Below, in pieces: positions 1 to 10,100 of a stretch of 64,000 nt of DNA; the stretch's first letter is position 1, and every line of letters begins with the position of its first letter. The notes under the pieces were generated by a model. The model worked only from the letters and a program-made list of their open reading frames with translations, was not told the DNA's origin and searched no databases. The translations under genes were made by a program, and so were the position numbers. Source of the DNA: Colius striatus. Lineage: Eukaryota; Chordata; Aves; Coliiformes; Coliidae. The stretch lies in assembly GCF_028858725.1 (NCBI RefSeq), contig NC_084773.1, forward strand, positions 20,964,850 through 21,028,849. The letters run 5' to 3'.

Positions 1-290
1 TGTCCTTCTGGTTTGATGCACATTATATTGCCACCGTGGCCGGCAATAAACATCCCTTTGTTTCCTCATTTCAAAGCGACAGCCAGTTCCCGGGATTATC
101 TCCCCTCTTGCCCGTGACAACACAGAGGCAAAAACCCGGAGGCGTTCACACGGTGGAGGTCGGGGCTGACACGTAGACTTCGCGTCGCTGTTTGTGTTCA
201 TTCATCTCTCCTTAACAGCTACTGCACACCAAATACCTGACTGCGCAATAAACCCCAGGATCTACTGGCCCGCATGGTGCCTGTGTGCCC
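1..290. other. Non-coding left edge, no gene recognised
   Basis: No coding exon or repeat is recognisable. The first 140 bases mix AT-rich and GC-rich sequence and include a TAAACA forkhead-like core and a CTTTGTTT TCF/SOX-like core close together. This could be part of a conserved regulatory element, but only short motifs support that. Confidence 0.3.
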
Positions 291-409
291 AGGGAGCGCA
301 GGGGAGCGCAGGGGAGCGCAGGAGAGCACGGCCGTGCTGCGCAGGGGAGCGCAGGGGAGCGCAGGGGAGCGCAGGGGAGCGCAGGAGAGCACGGCCGTGC
401 TGCGCAGGG
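291..409. repeat. Tandem repeat with 10-bp unit and embedded palindrome
   Basis: The 10-bp unit GGGAGCGCAG is repeated head to tail in two blocks. Each block is followed by the same segment containing the perfect 14-bp palindrome AGCACGGCCGTGCT (325-338 and 388-401). The second block is longer than the first, so this is a two-level repeat: 10-bp units inside a duplicated larger unit of about 63 bp. Open frames across it on both strands come from the lack of stop codons in the unit and are not evidence of a gene. Confidence 0.9.
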
Positions 410-3400
410 TGAGGGCGCAGGCGGCAGCGAGGAAGAAGGCGAGGCGAAGGGTGACTGCTTTGGGCTAGAAGGACGGCTTTGGTGAGGTTGCACCCCCCTC
501 TGCTGGAAAATCCGAGCAAAAGCAGAAGAGCACCCGCCGGGCAGGCAGAAAACGGAGGAGAAAAAGAGGGAAGGTGCAGAGGAAGCAAGTGGGGCCCGAT
601 CCGCCGGGGTCCTGGGGTCAGGCCGCTGCCCCCTGCCATAAAACAGCTCTTGCCGGGGACCTGCCGGCGCTCTGTGGAACTGAGCACCGCGTCGTCCCCT
701 TCGTGACAGCCGAAATCCCAGTCCTGTCACGGGAAGGGGCCGGTGGGGCCGGGGCGGCGATGCCGGCTGCCGGCAAGTACCCGCAGCTGCCGCTCAGGCG
801 GGCGGAGAGGAGCCGGGCACTGCCTGTCCCCGCGGGGTGACCGGCTCTGGGGTCTGGGACAGCGGCTGCGTGACACCCTGGCTCAGGCAAGTCCTGCCGG
901 TGTGGCAGGCCCTGAGAGCTGCCGGGAAAGGATGAGCACGGCTAAGCACAATTGCACAGACATGGTCAGTGCGTTGATGCCGGGTTCAAAGCTGCTTCGT
1001 AGCCCAGGTGGTGCTGGGTGCTGGGGCTGGTGAGTACTGAGGCACAGAGTAGCTTGCTGGGGCTTCAACACCAAGGAAACCTGAACCGCAGGCACCTCAC
1101 TTTGCCAGGAAGGGTGCTGCAGAGCTGGCTGGGGTTTCTTGCCAAGCAGCTGCTACAGAGCCCTACTTCAAACCCGAGGCTGGAGAAAATGCCTTCCCCG
1201 GGGGTCACCTCTTGTCCTGCAGATGCCAGCGGCTGCTGGGCTCAGAGCAGTGTCAGCGGGGATAGCTCTGGGGGAACAGGCGGCGGTCATGGGGAGCGGG
1301 GTCATTTCTGGGCATGGCTGTGTGGAGACACTGTGGTTCTCTGGGCCTGGCACCCTCTCCTGCCAGGGCAGGCAGCTCCCCCAGCCCAAGCACTGCTGCT
1401 GGAGCTTGTTTTTGCTCACTGCTGAGCTCAAGGTAGCCCCAAGCAGGGTGGGTGGCTGTGGCCTCTGGTTCATGGTGCCACTGCAGCTCCCTGTGCTTGT
1501 AGCTCAGTCCACGAGGCTGCTGCTGCAGGCTTCCCCTTGGAGCTGTTTTCCTTTAAATGCCGAGGTACACGTGTCTGCACAGAGCTGAAGGCTCAGGGCT
1601 CGTCTCCCTTCCTTTAGAGGCTCACTTGGACACTGTTTGTGCTTAGACTCAACACTGGAAGAATGTTTTTTCTCTCTTTTTGGATTTAAAGTCTAATTTA
1701 CAGAAAGGGTGAAATGCGGTGACTGGGCTGGCCAAGGCCCTGACTCTGCAATAAATCTGCAACCAGGGGCCTGGCTTTTGCGCCGGGGTCTGTGCCAGTG
1801 CCAAGGTCTCTGCTAATAAATCTGACTGGAGGACCAAGAGGAAACTTTTTGAACTTGCTGCTAACAGCAGGCTCTTTTTTAACCATCATTTTTTCCCCTG
1901 TCCCTTCTGCTGATTCATGCTCCTGCTGCTTCGCCACAGGGAGATGCCAGCATTCCTGAAGGTCACCGCTTGCATGCAGCAGCTCACGCTGCAAAGCGTC
2001 TACCGGCATCTGCCAGATCAAAATGCCAAAGCTAGCCCCATCCTTTAGATTTGCACTGTCAGTGATGGAAAATCTTACAGCTTGCCAGCCTTGTAGCTGC
2101 CATGTTTCCAGTCTGATAGACTACTAGAAGGTAAAGGAGGTGCCTGAGAGGTAATGCCCCACAACAAATCTGACACCGGGTCATGTCAGTGGCCTGACAG
2201 CCCGAGGATTTCCACCTGGGCTCACCTGTGGGCAGTCCTCTTAGAGATCTGGCAAACCTGGGGTCCAGGCACACACCCCACTGACATGCCTCAGTCTCTC
2301 TCTCAAGACAAACACGTGAAACGTTGGGAAATGAGATGTTTCTGCTCACATCAGGTTTCAGGCAGGAGTCACACTGCTGAAGTAGGGCTGTGCTACCCAC
2401 TTCAGTGCCCCTCTCCCATCCTCTCTCTCCCCAGCCTGTTGAAGGCTTCATGCTGTCCTGGGCAGCAGAAAAGAGGCAGGAGTTAAAAGTGTACTAGCAG
2501 CATGCACACAGCTCTAAGAAGAGAGTTACATTTCAGTTTTCGAGGCCTGTCTCCCTCTCAGTGGCACAGGAGCACTTCTGGTTCAGCTCAAGCAGTAGCA
2601 GCACAATAGTGATGCTTCTTTTTCAGGAAAGCTGTGGGAAAGACACAGTGAATCTTCCCTTCCCTCTTCAAGTGAGTATTTATACTGCAGCAGTACCCCA
2701 GTGCCTTGCAAAACAGGCTGCCTCACCTGGAAGGCACTCAGTTTCTAACACATATTACAAATAGCCATCTCAATCCTTCTTGAAAGCAAACCAGCATCCA
2801 AGCGAGCAGAGGGCAGGAACGGGGCACGTGTGTTTGGCTCCTTAAAGGCCAGGATGTGAGCGTGCAGAAACGCTGTGGCTCAGAGCATAATAACGCCGTT
2901 GTTTAGCCCTGGTTCCTTGCTCAGCAGCAAGTGGGGAAAGTACCACACAGCAGGCCTCTGTAACTCATCAAGTCAATTAGTTTCTTGTCTGCATCAGCTA
3001 GTGGGAGCAGTCCTTAGCCAAAGACAAATCAAAGCAGCGTCCTGTATGATACTCTGTTTTGAGAGGCGCTGTCCTGTTTTCTCACACTAACGACAGGCTC
3101 CGAAATCTGTGCACAATTTAGCTCCTTATTAGAACTAATTGGTGCCAGGCATTCCGTCCTCTTTGATACGGCTAACCATGGGTATGAAATTTTCTGAGTT
3201 AATGAACCACAAAATGGATTAAGAACTTTCAAAGTGCAGTTGATATCACAGCTTAATTGGGAGGAGTGTATTAGCTGGCTTCTCATGGACAGCTGGCTCT
3301 GGAAGTAGCTGATAGTAAATCACAAGTCTGTTGCCTGAAAACATGCTACAGATGAGAAGAGACTTCTGCACAGAATTTGCAGCCCATGTAGAAAGTGTCT

Positions 3401-5394
3401 GTGGTGTGTTTGCAGCAGAGGGAGAGGGGGCACCGTGGTGTAGTTGTCAGCTATAGAAGTGCTCTCACACTATTTTGTTTCAGTGGGTGAATTAGCAAAT
3501 TGGATTTGCTCCCAGGAGTAAAATATTCATTTATCACTTGATGACGGGAAACATGACGGCTGTGTCAGATGTGCTGCTGCCTGTTCCACATCTGTTTGCA
3601 GTGAGCTACGATGTGTAGCTTGGGAAGCTTTTATCTGCAATAATGATGGAAGTACAGAAGCAGCTGACCATGCAGACCGGCACTTAGCTGGCTCTTGTGA
3701 TCCCAGTGCCTTGGCACAGAGCTGCTGTGAAATCCTGAACGTACACAAGTGCAAACCACAGTCAGAAAGGGACTTCTGGAGATATTATTCTCCTGTGCCA
3801 TTGTGTAACAATTAGTAATGAATATTAAGGGCTGCCAGGTCCTTGGGGAGGGAATGAAATCTAACAAACAACCTGATATTTTGCCTCCTGCAGAAAGCTG
3901 ATGAGTGCCCCTCACTGCCTTGCGAGCTCAGGACACACAGTGTCTGTCCAGATGAGACCTGTGTTGGTAACGAGGGTTAGTGATGACTGCACTGGGATGT
4001 CCCTGCTAAAATCCACACATGTGATGGGTGAGTGTGATGGCTGCATTCACCTCCTTAATGCCGGCAAAGCAGGAGATCAAAACAGAGCAAAGCCTGCAGG
4101 GGCAGGTGGAGGCAAGCCAGGCGGCTGATGCTGCCCTGAAATACAGTTGGTCTCTCTCTTATTCAGTGTGTTATTCTCTCATGTTTGAGGCCAACTGGGA
4201 TCCTGAGGCACTGGAGGGGAGAGCGGAGCCATGCTGCCACAGGCAAGCCTCGGGAGGATGGTGTGCACAGAGCTTGGCTGTCCAAAATTCATCAGCCACA
4301 CGGGCTGCTGCTTCTCTCTCCATCCAGGAGTGCTGAGTTGGGCATCTTGTAGGATCCTCAAGATAAGTTTTTAGCTACATCTTCACTTGCTCAGCTTGTG
4401 TCCCTCCTGCCACGGCCCCACACTGCAACAGTCACAGCTTCCCTACCTGGAGAGCTGGAGCTATACAATTTGTGAGTGATACAGACATAGGGATCCTCAG
4501 CGATGTCTCTCGGGAGGACAGATGTGGAGAGTGCTGTGGAATTCATTATGTAAATGAAGATGTCTAGAGCTTGTAAATCTGCATCACCCCAATCACCTCT
4601 GCTTTTAAAAACCATGCAGACGTGTGCATTGGTTTGCCTTCTCATTCTGCTGTTCTTTGAAGCTGGGGGATTTGTAATCACTTGCTTTACTGTACTTTAA
4701 CTTAGTTGCTAGGCTTAACTTAACCAGTTACAGTTGCCTGTTTGGCACAGCAGCAAGGTCCACAGTGAATCCCCCAAAAAGGTCCATGCAGAAAGCACGG
4801 ATTCCTGACAGAAACTTCCAGAGAATGGCCGTTTATGTGAGAGCAACTGAGAATAACGGGGTCACACGGGCTGAGCCTCAGTTTATGGAAGTTCACACAC
4901 AAGGTTTTATGAGGTACTTCACTTGCTTAAAAGATACTCTGCATTTGTCATGTGAAAATACTATGGTTAACATTTCTTAATCCCTAGTCCTCTGCCAGCC
5001 CAGCATTTGCCTGCAGGCTGTCAGTAACTCAGTGGTTCAGGGGACAAAACAGAAGCTCTCACACAGCCAACCTGGGAGGCCAATGAAGTAGAGGATGCAC
5101 CAAGAAAAGACCCCACAGTCAATCCCTTTTTTAACTGGAGCTTTGACCCACTACACAGTCTTGGCAAGGTCCCACTTTCCACCCTGCTGGGGAGCAAAGC
5201 GGCCATGGTGAGGGCCTCAGTGGGCAGTGAGGCCACTTGTGTGGGGCCAGGACGAGGAAGAGGAGGCTGGGCGTGGGTCAGGGTGTGCGGGCTGGGAGCA
5301 CAGCATGGCTGACAGAGGACACGACCAGCAGTGACAGCGGGGAGTGAGGGACCTCAGGTGCTGAATGCTGCCATGGTACTGCAACCAGGCAGCC
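410..5394. other. Gene-free sequence upstream of ARL8B
   Basis: I see no exon with a recognisable protein and no clear transposon. The part at about 560-860 is GC- and CpG-rich and is listed separately. In other vertebrates BHLHE40 is the next gene on this side; none of its coding sequence is visible here, so this is probably intergenic. An unannotated non-coding RNA cannot be excluded. Confidence 0.5.
560..860. promoter_or_regulatory. Isolated CpG-rich patch (orphan CpG-island candidate)
   Basis: A dense run of CG dinucleotides and GC-rich words, including CCGGGG and GGGGCCGGGG types, stands out from the AT-richer flanks. No coding exon of a known gene starts here. It may be a distal regulatory element or the promoter of a non-coding transcript. 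It lies near the GC-rich tandem repeat at 291-409, so local composition alone could also explain it. Confidence 0.35.
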
Positions 5395-6510
5395 CTGAGG
5401 GGCTGGGACACCCTCCTGCCCACACAGCCCAAGATGACGGACTGAGGGGCTGCGAGCACAAGCCCCTGACCCACACTGCCCATGATGACGGGCTGAGGGG
5501 CTGCGAGCAGAAGACCCTGACCCACTTGGGCCAAGATGGTGGCTGAGGGGCTGCGAGCACAAGCCCCTGACCCACACTGCCCAAGATGGTGGCTGAGGGG
5601 CTGCGAGCACAAGCCCCTGACCCACACTGCCCAAGATGGTGGCTGAGGGGCTGCGAGCAGAAGCCCCTGACCCACACTGCCCAAGATGACGGGCTGAGGG
5701 GCTGCGAGCACAAGCCCCGACACACACTGCCCAAGATGACGGGCTGAGGGGCTGCGAGCAGAAGCCCCTGACCCACACTGCCCATGATGACGGGCTGAGG
5801 GGCTGCGAGCAGAAGACCCTGACCCACTTGGGCCAAGATGGTGGCTGAGGGGCTGCGAGCACAAGCCCCTGACCCACACTGCCCAAGATGGTGGCTGAGG
5901 GGCTGCGAGCACAAGCCCCGACACACACTGCCCAAGATGACGGGCTGAGGGGCTGCGAGCACAAGCCCCTGTCCCACTTGGGCCAAGATGGTGGCTGAGA
6001 GGCTGCGAGCAGAAGCCCCTGACCCACACTGCCCAAGATGACGGGCTGAGGGGCTGCAAGCACAAGCCCCTGACCCACATGGGCCAAGATGGTGGCTGAG
6101 GGGCTGTGAACAGAAGCCTGTGACCCACTCAGCCCAAGACAGCAGGCTGAGGGGCTGCGAGCACAAGCCCCTGACCCACACTGCCCAAGATGGTGGCTGA
6201 GGGGCTGCGAGCAGAAGCCCCTCACCCACTCAGCCCATGACAGCAGGCTGAGGGGCTGCGAGCAGAAGCCCCTGACACACATGGGCCAAGACAGTGTGCT
6301 GAGGGGCTGTGAACAGAAGCCTGTGACCCACTCAGCCCATGACAGCAGGCTGAGGGGCTGCGAGCAGAAGCCCCCGACCCACATGGGCCAAGACAGTGTG
6401 CTGAGGGGCTGTGAACAGAAGCCTGTGACCCACTCAGCCCATGACAACAGGCTGAGGGGCTGCGAGCAGAAGCCCCGACCCACACGGGCCAAGATGGCGG
6501 CGGAGGGCTG
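5395..6510. repeat. Minisatellite of about 22 units of 50-51 bp, upstream of ARL8B
   Basis: Units begin near 5431, 5482, 5533, 5583, 5633, 5683, 5733, 5784, 5835, 5885, 5934, 5985, 6035, 6086, 6136, 6187 and so on to 6491. Each has a constant core GAGGGGCTGCGAGCA, then AAGCCCCTGACCCAC, then a variable part. Eight units contain AAGATGGTGGC (starting at 5533, 5583, 5633, 5835, 5885, 5985, 6086 and 6187), and the last carries AAGATGGCGGC at 6491-6501. A degenerate part-unit precedes the array from about 5395. In the last 250 bases, two unit types alternate as a dimer of about 101 bp. The array runs directly into the ARL8B CpG island. Long minus-strand open frames across it are by-products of a stop-free unit. 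Confidence 0.95.
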
Positions 6511-7140
6511 AGGGCTGGCGCACGGGCCCCGCCCCGGCCCGCGCGGCCCCGCCCCGCCCCGCCCCGCCGGTCCTCCCCGGGCGCGCTGCGGGCGGCGGCC
6601 GGCAGGGGGCGGTGCAGGCGCGGCGGGGCTGGCGGCGGCGGGGCCGCTCTGGCCGCGCCGCGCGGGCCTGCCGCGCTGTCATATGACCGCGGCGCGGGGG
6701 CGAGCGGGGCCGTGTGGGAGCGCGCGGGTGCCCGACAGCCGCCGCCAGTGCCCGGCCCGACGCCGCCCGTGCCCCCGGCTCGCCCGCTGCCGCCGCCACC
6801 ATGCTGGCGCTGCTCTCCCGGCTGCTGGACTGGTTCCGCTCGCTCTTCTGGAAGGAGGAGATGGAGCTCACGCTGGTGGGGCTGCAGTACTCGGGCAAGA
6901 CCACCTTCGTCAACGTCATCGCGGTGAGCGGGCCGCGCCGGGGCGGGGGCGAGGCCGCGGCGGGGAGCCGCGCCGGGCCCGGCGGCCGCCGCCGCCTCCG
7001 AGGGCCCGGCAGCACCGGGCCGGTGCCGAGGCAGCGCCGGGCCGGGCCGGGAGCGGCCTGGTGTCCGGCCTGGCTGTCAGCAGCCCCGGTGACGCCTGCC
7101 CGGGCTGCCGCGGTGCGCCGTCGGGTCTCGCACGTTGAGC
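6490..7140 (+). promoter_or_regulatory. ARL8B: ARL8B CpG-island promoter
   Basis: This is very GC-rich sequence with dense CpG around the first exon. A perfect YY1-type motif AAGATGGCGGC sits at 6491-6501, and a run of overlapping GC boxes (CCCCGCCCCG) at about 6527-6567. The palindrome GTCATATGAC is at 6678-6687. No TATA box is evident. The transcription start is most likely between about 6570 and 6780, but the sequence does not fix it. An out-of-frame ATG in weak context at 6683 would be in the leader if the start lies upstream of it. Confidence 0.8.
6801..6923 (+). CDS. ARL8B: ARL8B coding exon 1
   Basis: Encodes residues 1-41, the N-terminal helix and the P-loop. It ends after GCG (Ala41) at the donor GTGAGC, in phase 0. 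It is extremely GC-rich, unlike the later exons, because it lies inside the CpG island. Confidence 0.97.
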
Positions 7141-10100
7141 CGAGGTGTTGGGATGGGGCAGGTCTGCTGGGCTTTCGGGGTGAGGAGCGGGCCTGGCTGC
7201 CCTGGCGGCCTGAGCTCGTAGGAGAGGTGGCCGAGCCAGCTGTGATAGGGTGCTGTGCCTCCATAAACCTTTGTGTGCTAATGGGGCCCTTGAAGACAGC
7301 GATAGCCGTATCGAGCACAGCTCGATAGTATGCTCTGAAGGCTTCACTCCGTGTTTTATGACTGGGCTTGCGTTAGCATAGCATGAAGATAGCGTAGTGT
7401 GCCTCAACTGCTTTCTTGTGTTTGGCTTTTTCAGGAGTCCTTGGTGAATGATTTAAGTATTTTCCAGTCATAGTTCTTCTCTCGGATTTTTGCTTATCCC
7501 GATTGCTGAAAGCTATATCAAATAACCTACTTTCTCTTAAGGTGTCTGCTAAGAAGTACAACTTCTGCTGCCTGGCAGCAGCAGGCTGCTGAACTTGGGC
7601 CTGCTTATCTGACGATCTGCCTGGAGCAGATGAAGGAAGGGTGTGGGAATCTTCCTACATGAAGCGTCTCCACTGTTGAACCAGATAAAAGAGTGGCTTG
7701 CTTAAGTGGCTTATTCAGCTTCATCAGTGTCCTGTTCTGCAAATGCATGTGACAGAGCATTCAAAGAGACAAGGTGGTGTTTGGAAGCTCTTTTAGGGAG
7801 ACTGAAGTGGGAAACCAGAGTACTTTTTGGTTTTGCGGGCAGTACGACTGCCTTGAGTTCAGTGCACCTAGAATGAGGAAACTGATGTCTGTGGCCTTGC
7901 ATTGGGCAGACCCTTGGCTTTGGAGGGGAGGCTATCTCCTTAACACTACTGAATATTTTACTGAGTGTCAGCTGAATGAGTTACTGGATGGGAAAAGCAT
8001 TCTCATTCTCTTGCAGTTATATGTAACCCTAGCTAGACTGACTAGCTGTCAAGAGGTAACCAAGCTCTTGTGTAGTTGAGGGTATTGGCACTCAGTGGAC
8101 TTGATGATAATCATGTGAAATGGGTTCACCCTCATAAAAACTAACTCTTCCTTTGCCTAGTTACATTAGGTGAAAGTTGCTGGACTAACCCAAGAATGCC
8201 AGAAGCCTTTTCTTTCACACACAGTAGTGGCTGCCACTATCTCTGGACTTGGATTTCTAAAAGTGGGACTCTGAAATTGTAGAGTAACCTCAGTCTGCAG
8301 CCACTGAGCTGATACGGATTGGTGCAGCTTTCAGCACTGAGGTTACTCTGCAGATTTTCTGTCTTCTGGAGTCTTGGATGGCGATGGCACTGGACAAAGT
8401 ACAACTTTGCTGCTCTGGTTAGTACCAGCAGCACATCCCCTTTGGGGAGTTACCTGTGAAACTGAACTGCAGATACACAAAGTAGTACGGGATGGTTGTA
8501 GTAGTTGCACATCAGTTTAGTCCATGTAAGTTGTCTCAAATGGTAAAAGTACTCCTAAGTAAAGCTGGCATCTCTATCCAGCTTGCTTAGCTAGGAGTTG
8601 AATCTAGCAATGTTTTAATTGCACATTAGGATCACACCCAGAAATTTATCTGAGTAAGTGTCATTCAAATAGCCTTGCAAAACTGAGTGAAATAAGGAAG
8701 TCATCATGCACAAGGGCACAGCCTGGTTACCTGCTTTAGGTCTGGAAGTGGCAAGTCACATTTCTGAAGTTGTTAACTAGGGAATCTAGTGACCTTTTAC
8801 ACAAAACAGAGTGAGGGCACTTGCTTAGCTTTTTGTTATTGGTTTTAAAAAAATACTAGTGTGAGCTTCAGGTAATCAGCACGATTTTGCATCTTACAGG
8901 AGGAGTGCCATCCCTGGCATGAAGAGCTTGTTAGTTGCTTCATTGAGTGACTTTAATTCAGAGTATGCATTTGGAAATGAGTGCCGGAAAAGAGTAACTG
9001 CTCTCTGCAGGCCAGTTAATGGTGTGGATGGAGGTAGCTGTCAGATGTTGGGATTCCATAAAACCACAGTGAAAGGAATGACACAGCAAGATGCTAGTCC
9101 TCCAGAATAGCTCTAAAAGGTGGATTGCATACCAGGAACTTAGTATGGCTTCTAAGGCTGCATTCTGCCTAACACAGGGCTCTTGACAACAGCAAGCTTA
9201 ATGTAATATAAATCTATAATGTAATCCAAGTCAATCAAATCAGGAATCTAGAGATAAAACTCAAGCCAATTACACAGGAGACTTGGTACAGCACTGTCAC
9301 TAAAGTGAAAAGGCCATGATAGGAGACAGTCCAGATCTAGAATAACCTTTTTCTACGTTATGAGCTGGTTTGGGCCACATTTATTCCTCCAGTGTAAACA
9401 AGCGCTTGGTTTCTAATCAGACCCAACTTAGTTTGACTAGAAGGTTTAAAGAACAACCTCAGTAGGGAAGTCTTATCTGTAGCTGGATACAGCTGCTGCA
9501 GCTTCTGCTTTGCTAAGGCTCTGTGTTAGTCACCGTCTCTAATTAGATATTAAGCATAAGTTTTCCGTGTGCATGAGTAAACTTGCTCACAAGGGAGGAT
9601 ATAATTTCTTCCTGATCCCAGTTTCCATAATGTAGATGGCCTGTGGCTCTTATTCAGTGAAACTGCATGTCATCCTGGTATTGCATCTTCGGTGGTTTGT
9701 GTCTTATCTGAGGGCTTGTAATGCCCATTGTTTACTAGAGTCTGCAGTACCTTCTGCTGTTTGCATCTCTGCAGCTAGTGCCTGTGAACAGGCTTCCATC
9801 AGACTTGCTGTCAAAGCTCCAGCCATGTTGGTGTGGGGAGGTATGAGAGGCAACTGAGCTCCATAGCCACGTGATGCAACTGAAACATGACTCAAGTAAA
9901 CTGACTCATGTGTCCAGGCTGTGAGCAGTGCATGCTGGCCAATAATGGGATGCTTCTTCACTCTCGGACAAGTACCTCATGGAAGAGTGGCATTTCCTAT
10001 TGTGGAGTCTTGCTTGAAACCTGGTAGATTGATCCTTGAACCTCTGAAGCTTGACAACCTCATCCTCATCGGGCAGGAGAGAACTGGGAGGGAATCAGAC

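Noticed and set aside
212-730. Minus-strand open frames of 141-172 codons at the left edge
   Set aside because: They arise from the 10-bp GC-rich tandem repeat and show only repeat-derived low complexity.
5217-6492. Long minus-strand open frames (up to 404 codons) with a 17-residue repeated motif
   Set aside because: They cover the minisatellite. The unit lacks stop codons in several frames, so all three minus frames stay open. No start context, splice structure or known domain supports a protein.
6714-6800. In-frame open extension upstream of the ARL8B ATG
   Set aside because: It starts with GTG. The ATG at 6801 has a perfect Kozak context and gives the exact family N terminus.
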